A stretch of DNA of 64,000 nucleotides from Acidimicrobiales bacterium. GTDB lineage: Bacteria > Actinomycetota > Acidimicrobiia > Acidimicrobiales > VFJN01. A program made the translations under genes and the position numbers. The notes under the pieces were generated by a model. That model was not told the origin of the DNA and searched no databases. It was given only the letters and a program-made list of their open reading frames with translations. Shown piece after piece: positions 8,124 through 16,380 of this stretch (position 1 is its first letter; each line of letters starts with the position of its first letter). Where the stretch lies: assembly GCA_035316325.1 (NCBI GenBank), contig DATHJB010000011.1, positions 1 through 64,000 of the forward strand. The letters are read 5' to 3'.

Positions 8124-8957
8124 ATGACGAGGGGGACCCTGGAGGGCGCGCGTGCGGTGGTGACCGGCGGCGCGTCGGGCATCGGACGGGCGGTGTGCGA
8201 GCGGTTCGCGGCCGAGGGCGCGCGGGTGGCGATCCTCGACCGCAACGCCGACGGCGCGCAGGAGGTGGCCGCGGCGATCGGCGGCGCAGCCTTCACCGTC
8301 GACGTGCGCGACGCCGCCGCGGTCGACGCTGCCACGGCCGCGGCCGTCGAGGCGCTGGGTGGGCTGTCGATCCTGGTCACCAACGCCGGGCTGAGCAGCC
8401 TGTCCTTGGTGCACGAGACCGACCCCCGGCAGTTCGAGCGCCTGGTGCAGGTGAACCTCCTGGGCACGTTCCACGCCATGCGGGCGGCGCTGCCCCACAT
8501 CATGGCGAACCCGGGGGGCGGCGTGATCGTCAACAACGCGTCGGGCAGCGCCACCCGTCCCACCTACGGCGAGCTGGCGTACTCGTCGGCCAAGGCCGGC
8601 GTCGTGGCGCTGACCCGGGGCGCGGCCCAGGAGTACGGGCCGACGATCCGGGTGAACAGCGTGTCGCCGGGCATCATCCGCACGCCGATGTCGGAGCCGA
8701 TGTTCGCCCTCGACGGTGCGCTCGACCCCGCGTGGGAGGCGACGCCGCTGGGTCGGGCGGGTACGGCCGACGAGGTGGCCGACGTGATCCTGTTCCTGGC
8801 GAGCGACCAGAGCCGCTACGTCACCGGCCAGGACCTGGTGGTCGACGGCGGCATCGGCCTGGCCCAACCGGGGATCACCACCACCCTGCGCAACTTCGTG
8901 GAGATGCTGCGATCGCCCGCGCCCTCGCCGGGGAGCGGTGACATACCGACGACATGA
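8124..8957 (+). CDS. Short-chain dehydrogenase/reductase (SDR family)
   Basis: 277 residues, a classical SDR. The cofactor motif TGGASGIG is at residues 14-21, an acidic Asp39 after strand 2 (AILDRN) suggests NAD(H) preference, NAG is at 87-89, and the catalytic residues are Asn111-region, Ser140, Tyr153 and Lys157 (YSSAK). The family-typical end VTGQDLVVDGGIGL is present. About 30 extra C-terminal residues follow. The substrate is unknown. The stop overlaps the start of the next small gene in ATGA (8954-8957), so the two are probably translated together. Confidence 0.9.
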   Translation: MTRGTLEGARAVVTGGASGIGRAVCERFAAEGARVAILDRNADGAQEVAAAIGGAAFTVDVRDAAAVDAATAAAVEALGGLSILVTNAGLSSLSLVHETDPRQFERLVQVNLLGTFHAMRAALPHIMANPGGGVIVNNASGSATRPTYGELAYSSAKAGVVALTRGAAQEYGPTIRVNSVSPGIIRTPMSEPMFALDGALDPAWEATPLGRAGTADEVADVILFLASDQSRYVTGQDLVVDGGIGLAQPGITTTLRNFVEMLRSPAPSPGSGDIPTT

Positions 8958-9136
8958 AGTACAAGGGCGACAAGGTGAGCACCTACTGCGAGGCGTGCCG
9001 GACCCAACGGCGCATCGTGCGCTGCCGGCGCTGCTTCGGCGAAGGCGGGAGCTGCTACGCGTGCGACCGCTCGGGCTACATGTGCGAGCAGTCCAACGGC
9101 GATCCCAAGCACCGCTGGAAGAAGACCTGGGCCTGA
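8954..9136 (+). CDS. 60-residue Cys-rich zinc-finger-like protein coupled to the SDR gene
   Basis: Three CxxC pairs (Cys12/15, Cys24/27, Cys34/37) plus Cys44 in only 60 residues resemble a compact DnaJ-type or rubredoxin-like zinc module; the chain is otherwise basic (about 14 Lys/Arg), compatible with nucleic-acid or protein binding. The ATG overlaps the SDR stop codon. No family assignment can be made from sequence alone. Confidence 0.65.
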   Translation: MKYKGDKVSTYCEACRTQRRIVRCRRCFGEGGSCYACDRSGYMCEQSNGDPKHRWKKTWA

Positions 9137-9152
9137 GAACGGGCCGGCGGGG

Positions 9153-10172
9153 TCAACTCCCGGGGCGCTCGGGGCGGGATGCCAGCGCCCGCCACAGCGC
9201 GCGGTAGCCGGGGTACTCGAGGCTCGGGGTGACCCAGCCGGCGTCGACCAGCTCGGCGTGGAGCCGGGGCAGGTTGCGCCAGGGGACGCCCATGTCGACG
9301 TGGTGGGCCAGGTGCCAGCCGGTGTTGAGCGGCACCATCCAGAAGCCGGCGAGCCGGCTCTGGCGGACGTGGTGGGTGGTGCGGCGCCGGTCAGTGCTGC
9401 GCTCCATGCCGCCGTGCTCGGCGATCGACCGCAGCCGGTTGATGACCCGCCACGACGTCATCCAGGGCAGCAGCCACAGCACGAGGTACAGCTCGGGTCG
9501 GCCGGCGATCGCGAACAGCGCCAGAACCGCGAGCTGGGCGGCCACGATGCGCAGGGCGAGCGGTCGGGCGAGCGACGAGCGCAGGGCGAGCAGCAGGCCC
9601 TTCAGGTTCTTCCAGCCGGAGATGCCGACGGCGTCGCGGCGCAGCTTGCGGCGCAGGCTGGCCTGCGTGACCGGGTAGCCGTTGTAGAGGTTCAGGTCGG
9701 GCTCGTGGGGCCCGAACTCCTCCTTGTGGTGGGCGAAGTGACTGCGGCGGTAGGCGTCGAACGGCACGAACGCCGGGTACGACAGCAGCCACCGGCCGAC
9801 CAGGTCGTTGGCCCGCTTGTCGGTGAAGAGCAGCTTGTGGGCGGCCTCGTGGCTGATGATGGCGAAGCGGGCGAAGGCCGGGCCCATCAGCACGACCGCC
9901 ACGAGGTAGGCGACGGGGTGGGCGATCCAGGCGGCCACGGCGATGGTGGCGACGGCCTGGCCCCAGGTGAGGACGACGCTGCCGACGTTGCGCCGGTCGT
10001 CGATGCGACGCAGCTCGGCGCGCAGCTCCGGCACCGGCATGCCCCTGGCGTTGAGGCGCTCGGTGGGCAGGACGTCGGGCAGCCGGTCGGCGGAGGGCAC
10101 CATGGTGAGCCCCGGAGCCTCGATCACCGGTTGGTCGATCGTCGCCGCGCCTGTCGCCATGCCCCACACCAT
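9153..10172 (-). CDS. Membrane fatty acid desaturase-like protein
   Basis: 339 residues from ATG 10172 (ATG 10160 and GTG 10187 are alternatives). The histidine boxes of the FA_desaturase superfamily are clear: HEAAHK, then RRSHFAHHKEEFG, then a distal THHVRQ and WHLAHHVD. Hydrophobic pairs precede box 1 and follow box 2. These enzymes use a di-iron site at the cytoplasmic membrane face to desaturate or hydroxylate acyl chains or carotenoid-like lipids; the exact substrate is unknown. The gene diverges from the PaaX-like regulator with almost no space between starts, suggesting shared control. Confidence 0.85.
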   Translation of the reverse strand: MVWGMATGAATIDQPVIEAPGLTMVPSADRLPDVLPTERLNARGMPVPELRAELRRIDDRRNVGSVVLTWGQAVATIAVAAWIAHPVAYLVAVVLMGPAFARFAIISHEAAHKLLFTDKRANDLVGRWLLSYPAFVPFDAYRRSHFAHHKEEFGPHEPDLNLYNGYPVTQASLRRKLRRDAVGISGWKNLKGLLLALRSSLARPLALRIVAAQLAVLALFAIAGRPELYLVLWLLPWMTSWRVINRLRSIAEHGGMERSTDRRRTTHHVRQSRLAGFWMVPLNTGWHLAHHVDMGVPWRNLPRLHAELVDAGWVTPSLEYPGYRALWRALASRPERPGS

Positions 10173-10187
10173 ACAGTTCTGCCACAC

Positions 10188-10976
10188 ATGTTGCTACCGC
10201 GTAATACCCTGACCGCCCGGTCCGTGCTGCTGTCGGTGCTCCTCGGCACCGATCCGCCACGGCTGCCGGTGCAGGTGCTGGTCCGCACCACCGAGCTGTT
10301 CGGCATCGCCGAGGGCACCACCCGCACCGCCCTCTCGCGCATGACCGCGGCCGGCGAGGTCGTGGCCGACGACGGGTCCTACGCCCTGGCCGCCGACCGG
10401 CTGCTGGCCCGGCAGGCCCGCCAGACCGCCAGCCGGGCCGCCCGCACCGCACCGCGCTGGGACGGCGCCTGGGCCCAGGCCGTGGTCGGCGCGCAGGGTC
10501 GTCGCCGGCCGGCCGCCGACCGGGCTGCGCTGCGGTCGGCGCTCACGGCGGCCCGCCTGGCAGAGCTGCGGGAGGGCGTCTGGCTGCGGCCCGACAACCT
10601 GGGCGGGCCGCCCGAGGTGGCCGACTCGGACGCCGACGTGCAGTGGTTCCGCACCTTCCCGGTCGAGGACGCGGTCGAGCTGGCCGGGCGGCTGTGGGAC
10701 CTCGACGCCTGGGCGGCCCAGGCCGACGACCTCCGCCGGCAGATGGCCGGGCTCGTCGCACCGCTGGAGGGCGGCGACCACGGGTCGCTGCGCGACGGCT
10801 TCGTCCTCAGCGCCGCCGTGCTGCGCCACTTCCAGCTCGATCCCCTGCTCCCCGCCGAGCTCCTCTCCGCCGACTGGCCCGGCGACGCCCTCCGCAAGGA
10901 CTACGACCGCTACGACGCCGCCTACCGCCGCATCCTCGGCAAGTGGCTCAGCCCGCGTCGAAGACCAACTGCCTGA
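10188..10976 (+). CDS. PaaX-like transcriptional regulator
   Basis: 262 residues from ATG 10188. The N-terminus LTARSVLLSVLLG and the winged-helix segment TTELFGIAEGTTRTALSRMTAAGEV are typical of the PaaX family. The central region resembles the PaaX middle domain and the end (DYDRYDAAYRRILGKWL) the C-terminal helical domain. PaaX proteins respond to CoA thioesters, so control of the divergent desaturase or of fatty acyl metabolism is plausible. Its last 29 bases overlap the convergent zinc-ribbon gene. Confidence 0.75.
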   Translation: MLLPRNTLTARSVLLSVLLGTDPPRLPVQVLVRTTELFGIAEGTTRTALSRMTAAGEVVADDGSYALAADRLLARQARQTASRAARTAPRWDGAWAQAVVGAQGRRRPAADRAALRSALTAARLAELREGVWLRPDNLGGPPEVADSDADVQWFRTFPVEDAVELAGRLWDLDAWAAQADDLRRQMAGLVAPLEGGDHGSLRDGFVLSAAVLRHFQLDPLLPAELLSADWPGDALRKDYDRYDAAYRRILGKWLSPRRRPTA

Positions 10977-11328
10977 GGGCGAGGCCGAGGGCGGCGCCGC
11001 AGCCGGCGACGACGACCGCGAAGCGGCCGCTGGGCTCGTCGCGGAAGCGGGCGCCGGCGGCCAGCACCAGCGCCGCCACGCCGGCGAAGACGTTCACCAC
11101 GGCGACCACCCCGAAGAACACGGCCAGGGCGCTGAGGGCGTTGCCACGACTGCCACCGCTGCCACCGCGGTCACGGCTAGCGCGGCGGCCACCGTCGTGC
11201 TCGTGGGTGGACGCGGTCGACGGAGCGCTCGCCACCGCCCACGACGCACCGGTGCGACGACCGCACTGACGGCAGAACGCGGCGCCGTCGGGCAGCTCGA
11301 CCCCGCACCTCTGGCACAACACCACCAT
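10948..11328 (-). CDS. Small zinc-ribbon membrane protein
   Basis: 126 residues from ATG 11328. The N-terminal zinc ribbon has Cys pairs CQRCGVELPDGAAFCRQCG (two CxxC knuckles, residues ~5-23), then an Arg/Gly/Ser-rich linker, then two hydrophobic helices (about residues 60-85 and 95-118). It lies 31 bases downstream of the thiamine-binding gene on the same strand. Function unknown; this layout is common in small actinobacterial membrane proteins. Confidence 0.6.
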   Translation of the reverse strand: MVVLCQRCGVELPDGAAFCRQCGRRTGASWAVASAPSTASTHEHDGGRRASRDRGGSGGSRGNALSALAVFFGVVAVVNVFAGVAALVLAAGARFRDEPSGRFAVVVAGCGAALGLALRQLVFDAG

Positions 11329-11359
11329 TCGCCACCCCCAGCAGTGGATCCCCCGAAGA

Positions 11360-11689
11360 CTACGGGCCGGAGGAGCCGACGTCGCTGGGGTCAGGAGTGT
11401 CGGCGAGGTAGCGGTCGACCGTCTCGACCTTGGACGCCAAGGCGCCGTTGACACCGGGACGGATGTCGGCCTTGAGCGTGAGGCCCACGCGCGGCACCCG
11501 GGCGGCCACCACGTCGACCGCCGCCTTCACGACCGCCATCACCTCGTCCCACTCACCCTCGATGGTGGTGAACATGCTGTCGGTCTGGTTGGGGAGGCCG
11601 CTGGCACGCACCACCCGCACCGCCTCGGCGACGTGCTGACCCACCGCCTCTCCGGCACCGATGGGCGTGATCGAGAAGGCGACCAGCAT
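11360..11689 (-). CDS. MTH1187/YqgV-type thiamine-binding protein
   Basis: 109 residues. The pattern [42 protein letters not shown] and [13 protein letters not shown] matches the MTH1187 (DUF77) family, a small ferredoxin-like fold forming tetramers that bind thiamine or its pyrimidine precursor. It probably has a scavenging or sensing role in the cytoplasm. First gene of a two-gene minus-strand unit with the zinc-ribbon protein. Confidence 0.85.
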   Translation of the reverse strand: MLVAFSITPIGAGEAVGQHVAEAVRVVRASGLPNQTDSMFTTIEGEWDEVMAVVKAAVDVVAARVPRVGLTLKADIRPGVNGALASKVETVDRYLADTPDPSDVGSSGP

Positions 11690-11755
11690 GGGGTCGCACC
11701 GTAGCCCTCATGAAGGGCCTACCTGCCTCTCCGCGCCGCCTCCGGGCGCAGGGGG

Positions 11756-11783
11756 TTGACACGCCGCCGAGATCCTGTATGTT
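11756..11783 (+). promoter_or_regulatory. Sigma70-type promoter of the ArsR/SRPBCC operon
   Basis: A consensus -35 TTGACA (11756-11761) is followed after 16 bases by TATGTT (11778-11783), preceded by TG as an extended -10. It lies about 65 bases upstream of the arsR-type start in a locally AT-rich stretch, one of the most canonical promoters in the window. Confidence 0.65.
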
Positions 11784-11793
11784 TCACACATCG

Positions 11794-11814
11794 GTTAATT
11801 AACAACACAGTTAA
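11794..11814. promoter_or_regulatory. Probable operator for the ArsR-type regulator
   Basis: GTTAATTAAC (11794-11803) is a perfect 10-base palindrome just downstream of the -10 element, and its half-site GTTAA recurs at 11810-11814. ArsR-family repressors bind AT-rich inverted repeats overlapping the start of transcription, so autoregulation by the adjacent gene is the likely reading. Confidence 0.55.
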
Positions 11815-11848
11815 GCACCCCCGGAGCGAAACGATGCGGTGAAACACC

Positions 11849-12250
11849 ATGGCCAACGACCGGCTGAGCGTCATCTTCTCGGCCCTCGCCGACCCCACCC
11901 GACGGGCGATCCTCGCCCGACTCGCCGAGGGCGACGCGACGGTCACCGAGCTTGCCGAACCGTTCGACATCAGCCTGCCGGCGATCTCACGGCACCTGAA
12001 GGTGCTGCACAACGCTGGGCTCATCTCGCGGAGCCGTTCCGCTCAGTGGCGCACCAGCAGCCTGGAGGTCGCACCGCTGAAGGAGGCGACCGACTGGATG
12101 GAGCGCTACCGGCAGTTCTGGGACGTCAACTTCGACCGGCTCGACGCCCACCTGAAGCGCATCCAACAGCAGACCTCAGACGACAACAAGAAGTCCGACA
12201 AGACCGACAAGACCGACAAGACCGACAAACAGGAGAGGACAGACCGATGA
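11849..12250 (+). CDS. ArsR/SmtB-family transcriptional regulator
   Basis: 133 residues. The winged helix-turn-helix is complete: ALADPTRRAILARLAEG, TVTELAEPFDISLPAISRHLKVLHNAGLI (long motif, residues ~30-60) and a basic wing. There are no Cys residues, so it is not a metal sensor; it belongs to the group paired with SRPBCC proteins. The C-terminus ends in a charged tail with four near-identical Asp-Lys-Thr/Ser units encoded by a short tandem repeat (~12190-12230). The stop overlaps the next start (ATGA, 12247-12250). Confidence 0.92.
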   Translation: MANDRLSVIFSALADPTRRAILARLAEGDATVTELAEPFDISLPAISRHLKVLHNAGLISRSRSAQWRTSSLEVAPLKEATDWMERYRQFWDVNFDRLDAHLKRIQQQTSDDNKKSDKTDKTDKTDKQERTDR

Positions 12251-12702
12251 ACGCAGCCACCCCCACCGAGGAACTGGTCATCACCCGCACCTTCGATGCT
12301 CCCCGCGAGCTCGTGTACCAGGCCTTCGTCGACCCGGACCAGATCTCGCAGTGGTTCGGCCCCGTCGGCTGGTCGGTCCCGCGCGACACCGTCGACATCG
12401 ACCCGCGGCCCGGCGGCAAATACAACTTCACGATGGTCAACGACGAGGACCCGGAGCAGGCGTCACCCTCCAAGGCAACCTTCAAGGAGCTCGTCCCCAA
12501 CGAGCTCATCGTCGGCAGCGAGAAGTGGGACATGCCGGGCTACGAGGACCTCGAGATGTTCATGCGCCTCGAGTTCGAGGACGTCGACGGCAAGACGAAG
12601 ATCACCCTGCGCCAGGGGCCTTACACCGCCGAGATGGTGGAGATGGCCCGTGAGGGTTGGGAGAGCTCGTTCACCAAGCTCGACAAGGTGCTGGTGGGCT
12701 GA
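12247..12702 (+). CDS. SRPBCC/AHSA1-domain protein
   Basis: 151 residues with the Aha1-like START fold: EELVITRTFDAPRELVYQAF, QWFGPVGWSVP, PGGKYNFTMV and a C-terminal helix EMAREGWESSFTKLDKVL. Such proteins bind a hydrophobic ligand in a helix-grip cavity and are typically co-transcribed with an ArsR regulator. The two genes are translationally coupled, and a strong hairpin terminator follows. Confidence 0.9.
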   Translation: MNAATPTEELVITRTFDAPRELVYQAFVDPDQISQWFGPVGWSVPRDTVDIDPRPGGKYNFTMVNDEDPEQASPSKATFKELVPNELIVGSEKWDMPGYEDLEMFMRLEFEDVDGKTKITLRQGPYTAEMVEMAREGWESSFTKLDKVLVG

Positions 12703-12712
12703 ACCAACGGCA

Positions 12713-12746
12713 AACGGCGGCACCCTCTTCTCGGGGTGCCGCCGTT
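12713..12746. terminator. Bidirectional hairpin terminator
   Basis: AACGGCGGCACCC (12713-12725) pairs perfectly with GGGTGCCGCCGTT (12734-12746), an uninterrupted 13 bp stem with an 8-base loop. TTTT follows shortly after on the plus strand. It sits between the convergent SRPBCC gene and the 193-residue protein gene. Confidence 0.8.
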
Positions 12747-12763
12747 CGTGGTTTTCTGCCTGG

Positions 12764-13345
12764 TCAGCTGCGCTTGTAGTGCAACGGGGCGCGGCCGCGG
12801 CCCTGGTAGTCGGGCACGGGGCCGAGCTTCTGCACCTGGCCCCCGTCGATCAGCTCGTCGATCGCCTTGCGCACCGTGGCCTGGCTGCCACCAACGCCGT
12901 TGATCACATCGACCAGGAGGAAGGTGCCCTTCTGGTTGAGGATGAACGCTTTGATGTCGTCCACCGGAACGGCTTTGGCGCGTTGACGACCTTCTCCGGC
13001 CGAGGCACGTCCCCGTTGACGGCTGGCGGGAACGTCGAACCCGGCGGCGCGCAGCACGTCGTCGGGCACCTTCAGCTCACGGAAGGCGGTGGGGGGGATG
13101 CCCTGATCGTCGGCCCACGCCTTGGCATGAGCGACGAATCCCTCCCGCAGCGGCTTCTCGTCGATGTTGGCGGCCCGCTCCAGCTTGGCGAGCGCCTTCA
13201 ACTTGTCGATCGGATCCTTGGCATCAAGCACGGCCTTGGTCTTCTTCTGGATCTCGGTCTCGTCGCGCAGCTTGGCGGGATCTTCGAGATAAAGGAGGTA
13301 GAGCCGGACTGCACCCTCGGCTTCACTCTTGGTGGCGGCGGTCAT
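12764..13345 (-). CDS. Conserved hypothetical protein with a C-terminal winged-helix-like region
   Basis: 193 residues, soluble. The N-terminal half is helical and charged (SEAEGAVRLYLLYLEDPAKL; DPIDKLKALAKLERAA). A basic Gly/Arg linker (~residues 107-122) leads to a C-terminal segment VDDIKAFILNQKGTFLLVDVI and GSQATVRKAIDELIDGGQVQKLG that reads like a winged helix for DNA binding. I do not recognise a named family. The upstream 110 bases are AT-richer than average and hold no evident gene. Confidence 0.7.
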   Translation of the reverse strand: MTAATKSEAEGAVRLYLLYLEDPAKLRDETEIQKKTKAVLDAKDPIDKLKALAKLERAANIDEKPLREGFVAHAKAWADDQGIPPTAFRELKVPDDVLRAAGFDVPASRQRGRASAGEGRQRAKAVPVDDIKAFILNQKGTFLLVDVINGVGGSQATVRKAIDELIDGGQVQKLGPVPDYQGRGRAPLHYKRS

Positions 13346-13456
13346 AGGTGGGGGAACCTAGCGCACACCGACATGACATCAAACTCACCTACGCCCAGTT
13401 GCCCCTGCGAAAGCTTCAATTCCAAGACGGTTTATTTGCTCATCCGTTCAAGAAAA

Positions 13457-14590
13457 CTAGGCCCGGGGCACGAAGTCGGACGTGGTGACCACACCGGCGT
13501 CGTTGAACGCCTCCATGAACCAGCGGGTGCCGTGGTTGGAGCAGACGACGTCGCTCTCGAAGCCGCCGGGCGACACGCCTTGCCAGTCGCCGCCCTCGGG
13601 CCGGATGCGGACGCTGGTCGCGTTCACGGTGCTCCACCGCAGCGTGAGCGGGTCGGGGCTGTCCGGGCACCTGCGATCTCCGCCGTAGTCGCCGTCGAAC
13701 CAGAGGATCACCGGCTCGGGCCCGGGATCCGTGCTGGTGGTCGTGGTCGGCGCCGGCGGGGGCGGTGCGGGCCGGGCGGTGGTCGGGGGTGACGTGGTGG
13801 TCGGCGGCTCGGTGGTGGTCGTGGTGGTCGACGTCGTCGTGGTCGTGCTGGTGGTGCTGGTCGACGTCGTGGTGCTGGTCGTGGTCGACGTGGTCGGCGC
13901 CGGGCGCGGGGCGGTGGCGGACGCGGCCTCGGTCGGGTCGCCGCCGTCGCCGGTGAAGATCACGACACCGGCTACCGCGACCAGCACCAGCACCAGGGCG
14001 GCGGCCCCGGCGCCCAACCGCCCACGGGTGCTGCCGAACAGGCCGACGAGCGCCTCGCGAGCGCGGGTCAGGGGCGGCTGCGCGGGCGCGGCGTGGGCCG
14101 CGCCGGCACCGGCGGCTCCGGGCACGACGGTCGAGTACGGCGATTCCTTGTTGGAGCGCCACCAGCCGGGCGACGCCGCTGCCTTCATCGCCACGCCCTG
14201 CGCCTCCAGGGCGGCGACGATGCGGGAGCGGAGCACGGGGCCGATCGGCTCGGCGGGCGCGGTCGGGGCACCGGCGGCGACGTGGCGCTGGGGCTCGTGC
14301 ACGGCCAGCCAGTCGAAGGCGCGGGCCCGGGTGCGGTCGAACAGCCAGGCCCGGAAACCCTCCGGCTGCACGGTGTGCATCTCGAACCAGGCGTCGGCGA
14401 AGGTGTCGCGGGTGATCTCGGCGGCGGCCTCGCGGTCGGCGAGCACCTGCCAGGCGGTGTCGAAGACCAGCGACAGGTAGCGGTCGAACAGCTGCCCGAA
14501 GGCCTGGCCGTCACGCCGTGCGGCGGCGCGCACGAGGGCACCGTCGCCGAGCGGCAGCCCGGGATCCTTCGCTCGCCTGTCCCCCGCCAC
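13457..14590 (-). CDS. Sigma-region-2-like domain fused to a membrane anchor and Thr-rich exported domain
   Basis: 377 residues from GTG 14590 (GTG 14608 also possible). Residues ~15-95 read as sigma70 region 2: FGQLFDRYLSLVFDTAWQVL, AAEITRDTFADAWFEMH, FRAWLFDRTRARAFDWLA. No region 4 helix-turn-helix follows. Instead there are ~90 variable residues, one transmembrane helix (LGAGAAALVLVLVAVAGVVIF, residues ~190-211), a linker of about 50 residues that is almost all Thr/Ser/Pro, and a ~90-residue C-terminal domain with paired Cys that should be extracytoplasmic. It might be a membrane-tethered regulator. The Thr run explains the GTC/GGT repeats at 13735-13905. Confidence 0.65.
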   Translation of the reverse strand: MAGDRRAKDPGLPLGDGALVRAAARRDGQAFGQLFDRYLSLVFDTAWQVLADREAAAEITRDTFADAWFEMHTVQPEGFRAWLFDRTRARAFDWLAVHEPQRHVAAGAPTAPAEPIGPVLRSRIVAALEAQGVAMKAAASPGWWRSNKESPYSTVVPGAAGAGAAHAAPAQPPLTRAREALVGLFGSTRGRLGAGAAALVLVLVAVAGVVIFTGDGGDPTEAASATAPRPAPTTSTTTSTTTSTSTTSTTTTTSTTTTTTEPPTTTSPPTTARPAPPPPAPTTTTSTDPGPEPVILWFDGDYGGDRRCPDSPDPLTLRWSTVNATSVRIRPEGGDWQGVSPGGFESDVVCSNHGTRWFMEAFNDAGVVTTSDFVPRA

Positions 14591-14698
14591 GGCGCTATCA
14601 CAGCACACCTTGCGTGGCGGTGCGTCACCACGCCCCGCGGTCGCGGCGTCGGCGGCGGCCCTGGCTTGATTGTCACAGGGTGCTGCGAGACTGCCCGT

Positions 14699-16366
14699 GT
14701 GAGCGATTGGGCCTTGCCGGAAGACGACGGAGTGCCGGGTGTCGAGCTGAACGACGAGCAGCTCGACGTGCTGCGGCGCCACGGCTCCGAGCGCGATGTG
14801 GCGGCCGGCGACGTGCTGTTCCGTCCGGGTGACAGCTCCTACGACTTCATCGTCGTGCTGTCGGGGAGGGTCGACGTGATCGGCGGGTCGTCCGACGATC
14901 CCGTGGTGGTCGTGTCGCACGGGCCCCGCCGGTTCATCGGCGAGTTCAACATGATCACCGAGCAGCGGGTGTTCCTCACGGCCCGGGTGCGCGAGGCGGG
15001 CCGCATCCTCGCCGTGCCCCGGCCGGAGCTGCGGCGGCTCCTGGCCACCGAGGGCGAGCTGGCCGACGTGATCGTGGGCGCCTTCATCGCCCGCCGCCAC
15101 ATGCTCCGCGCAGGGGAGGGCGTCGGCAGCCTGCGGGTGCTGGGGTCGCAGTTCTCCCCCGAGACGCTCGTACTGCGGGGGTTCCTGGTGCGCAGCGGCA
15201 TCCCGCACGCCTGGGTCGACCTCGACGAGGAGGACGATCCCGAGCAGCTCCTGGCCCGGTGGGGCTGCCGGCTCACCGACGCACCCGTGGTGGTGAGCGC
15301 CACCGCCATCCTGCACCGGCCGACGCCGGGCGAGCTGGCCCAGCACCTGGGGCTCACCTACCGGGAGGTGCCCGGCTCGTCGTTCGACCTGGTGGTGGTC
15401 GGTGCCGGCCCGGCCGGGCTCGCAGCCAGCGTGTACGGCGCCTCCGAGGGACTCAGCACGGTCACGCTGGAGGCCGTGGCGGTGGGCGGCCAGGCGGGCA
15501 CGTCGAGCCGCATCGAGAACTACCTCGGCTTCCCCCAGGGGGTGTCGGGCAACGATCTGGCCGACCGGGCGTCCACCCAGGCCCAGCGGCTCGGCGCCCG
15601 CATCACCAACCCGTGCGAGGTGGTCTCCCTGCGGACCGACGCCGGCTGGCACGTGCTCGAGCTGGCCGACGGCAGCCAGGTGCCCGCCCGGGCGGTGATC
15701 GTCGCCACCGGGGCGCAGTACCGGCGTCCCGACGTCCCGGGCTGGGCGGAGCGCGAGAACAACGGCATCCACTACGCCGCCACGCAGACGGAGGGCCGGC
15801 TGTGGGCGGGGGCGCGGGTCGGGGTGATCGGCGGCGGCAACTCGGCCGGGCAGGCGGCGCTGTTCCTGGCCGGCAAGGGCTGCGAGGTGCACGTGCTGAT
15901 CCGTGGCGACGGGCTGGCGTCGTCGATGAGCCGCTACCTGATCGATCGGATCGACAGCGACCCCCGGATCACGGTGGAACCGCGCACCCAGGTGCGGGAG
16001 CTGCACGGCGACGGCCGGCTCGCCGCGGTCACGGTCGAGCGCACGGCCACGGGGTCGCGGGAGCGGCTCGACCTGGCGGCCGTGTTCTGCTTCATCGGCG
16101 CGGTGCCGGCCACGTCGTGGCTCGACGGCTGCCTGGCCACCGACGACAAGGGCTTCGTGCGCACCGACCGCGACCTCGGGCCCGCCGACCTCGGCCTCGG
16201 CTGGGACGCCCTCGGCCGCGACCCGCTCCCCTACGAGACCAACGTGCCGGGCGTGTTCGCCGCTGGCGACGTGCGCGCCGGGTCGATCAAGAGGGTGGCC
16301 GCGGCCGTCGGCGAGGGCTCCACGGCGGTGCGGTCGGTCCACGAGCACCTGTCGGTGATCCATTGA
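14699..16366 (+). CDS. Cyclic-nucleotide-binding-domain thioredoxin-reductase-like flavoprotein
   Basis: 555 residues from GTG 14699. Residues ~25-125 form a cNMP-binding domain (GDVLFRPGDSSYDFIVVLSGRVDV; RFIGEFNMI). A ~90-residue thioredoxin-like segment follows (LVRSGIPHAWVDLDEEDDP). From ~residue 225 there is a two-domain FAD/NADPH reductase: VVVGAGPAGLAAS, GGQAGTSSRIENYLGFP, VGVIGGGNSAGQAALFLAGKG and the terminal GDVRAGSIKRVAAAVGEG. The site where thioredoxin reductases carry CxxC reads GIHYAATQTEG, so the redox-active disulfide is missing. It is followed after 14 bases by the HD oxygenase gene. Confidence 0.88.
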   Translation: MSDWALPEDDGVPGVELNDEQLDVLRRHGSERDVAAGDVLFRPGDSSYDFIVVLSGRVDVIGGSSDDPVVVVSHGPRRFIGEFNMITEQRVFLTARVREAGRILAVPRPELRRLLATEGELADVIVGAFIARRHMLRAGEGVGSLRVLGSQFSPETLVLRGFLVRSGIPHAWVDLDEEDDPEQLLARWGCRLTDAPVVVSATAILHRPTPGELAQHLGLTYREVPGSSFDLVVVGAGPAGLAASVYGASEGLSTVTLEAVAVGGQAGTSSRIENYLGFPQGVSGNDLADRASTQAQRLGARITNPCEVVSLRTDAGWHVLELADGSQVPARAVIVATGAQYRRPDVPGWAERENNGIHYAATQTEGRLWAGARVGVIGGGNSAGQAALFLAGKGCEVHVLIRGDGLASSMSRYLIDRIDSDPRITVEPRTQVRELHGDGRLAAVTVERTATGSRERLDLAAVFCFIGAVPATSWLDGCLATDDKGFVRTDRDLGPADLGLGWDALGRDPLPYETNVPGVFAAGDVRAGSIKRVAAAVGEGSTAVRSVHEHLSVIH

Positions 16367-16380
16367 GAGCGCGCGGAGCC

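Noticed and set aside
12190-12230. Short tandem repeat of GACAAGACC
   Set aside because: It encodes a charged Asp-Lys-Thr tail of the ArsR-type regulator in frame; likely slippage in a tolerant region, not a separate element.
13735-13910. Apparent microsatellite of GTG/GTC units
   Set aside because: It encodes the Thr/Ser linker of the sigma-like membrane protein, so it is coding low complexity rather than an independent repeat element.
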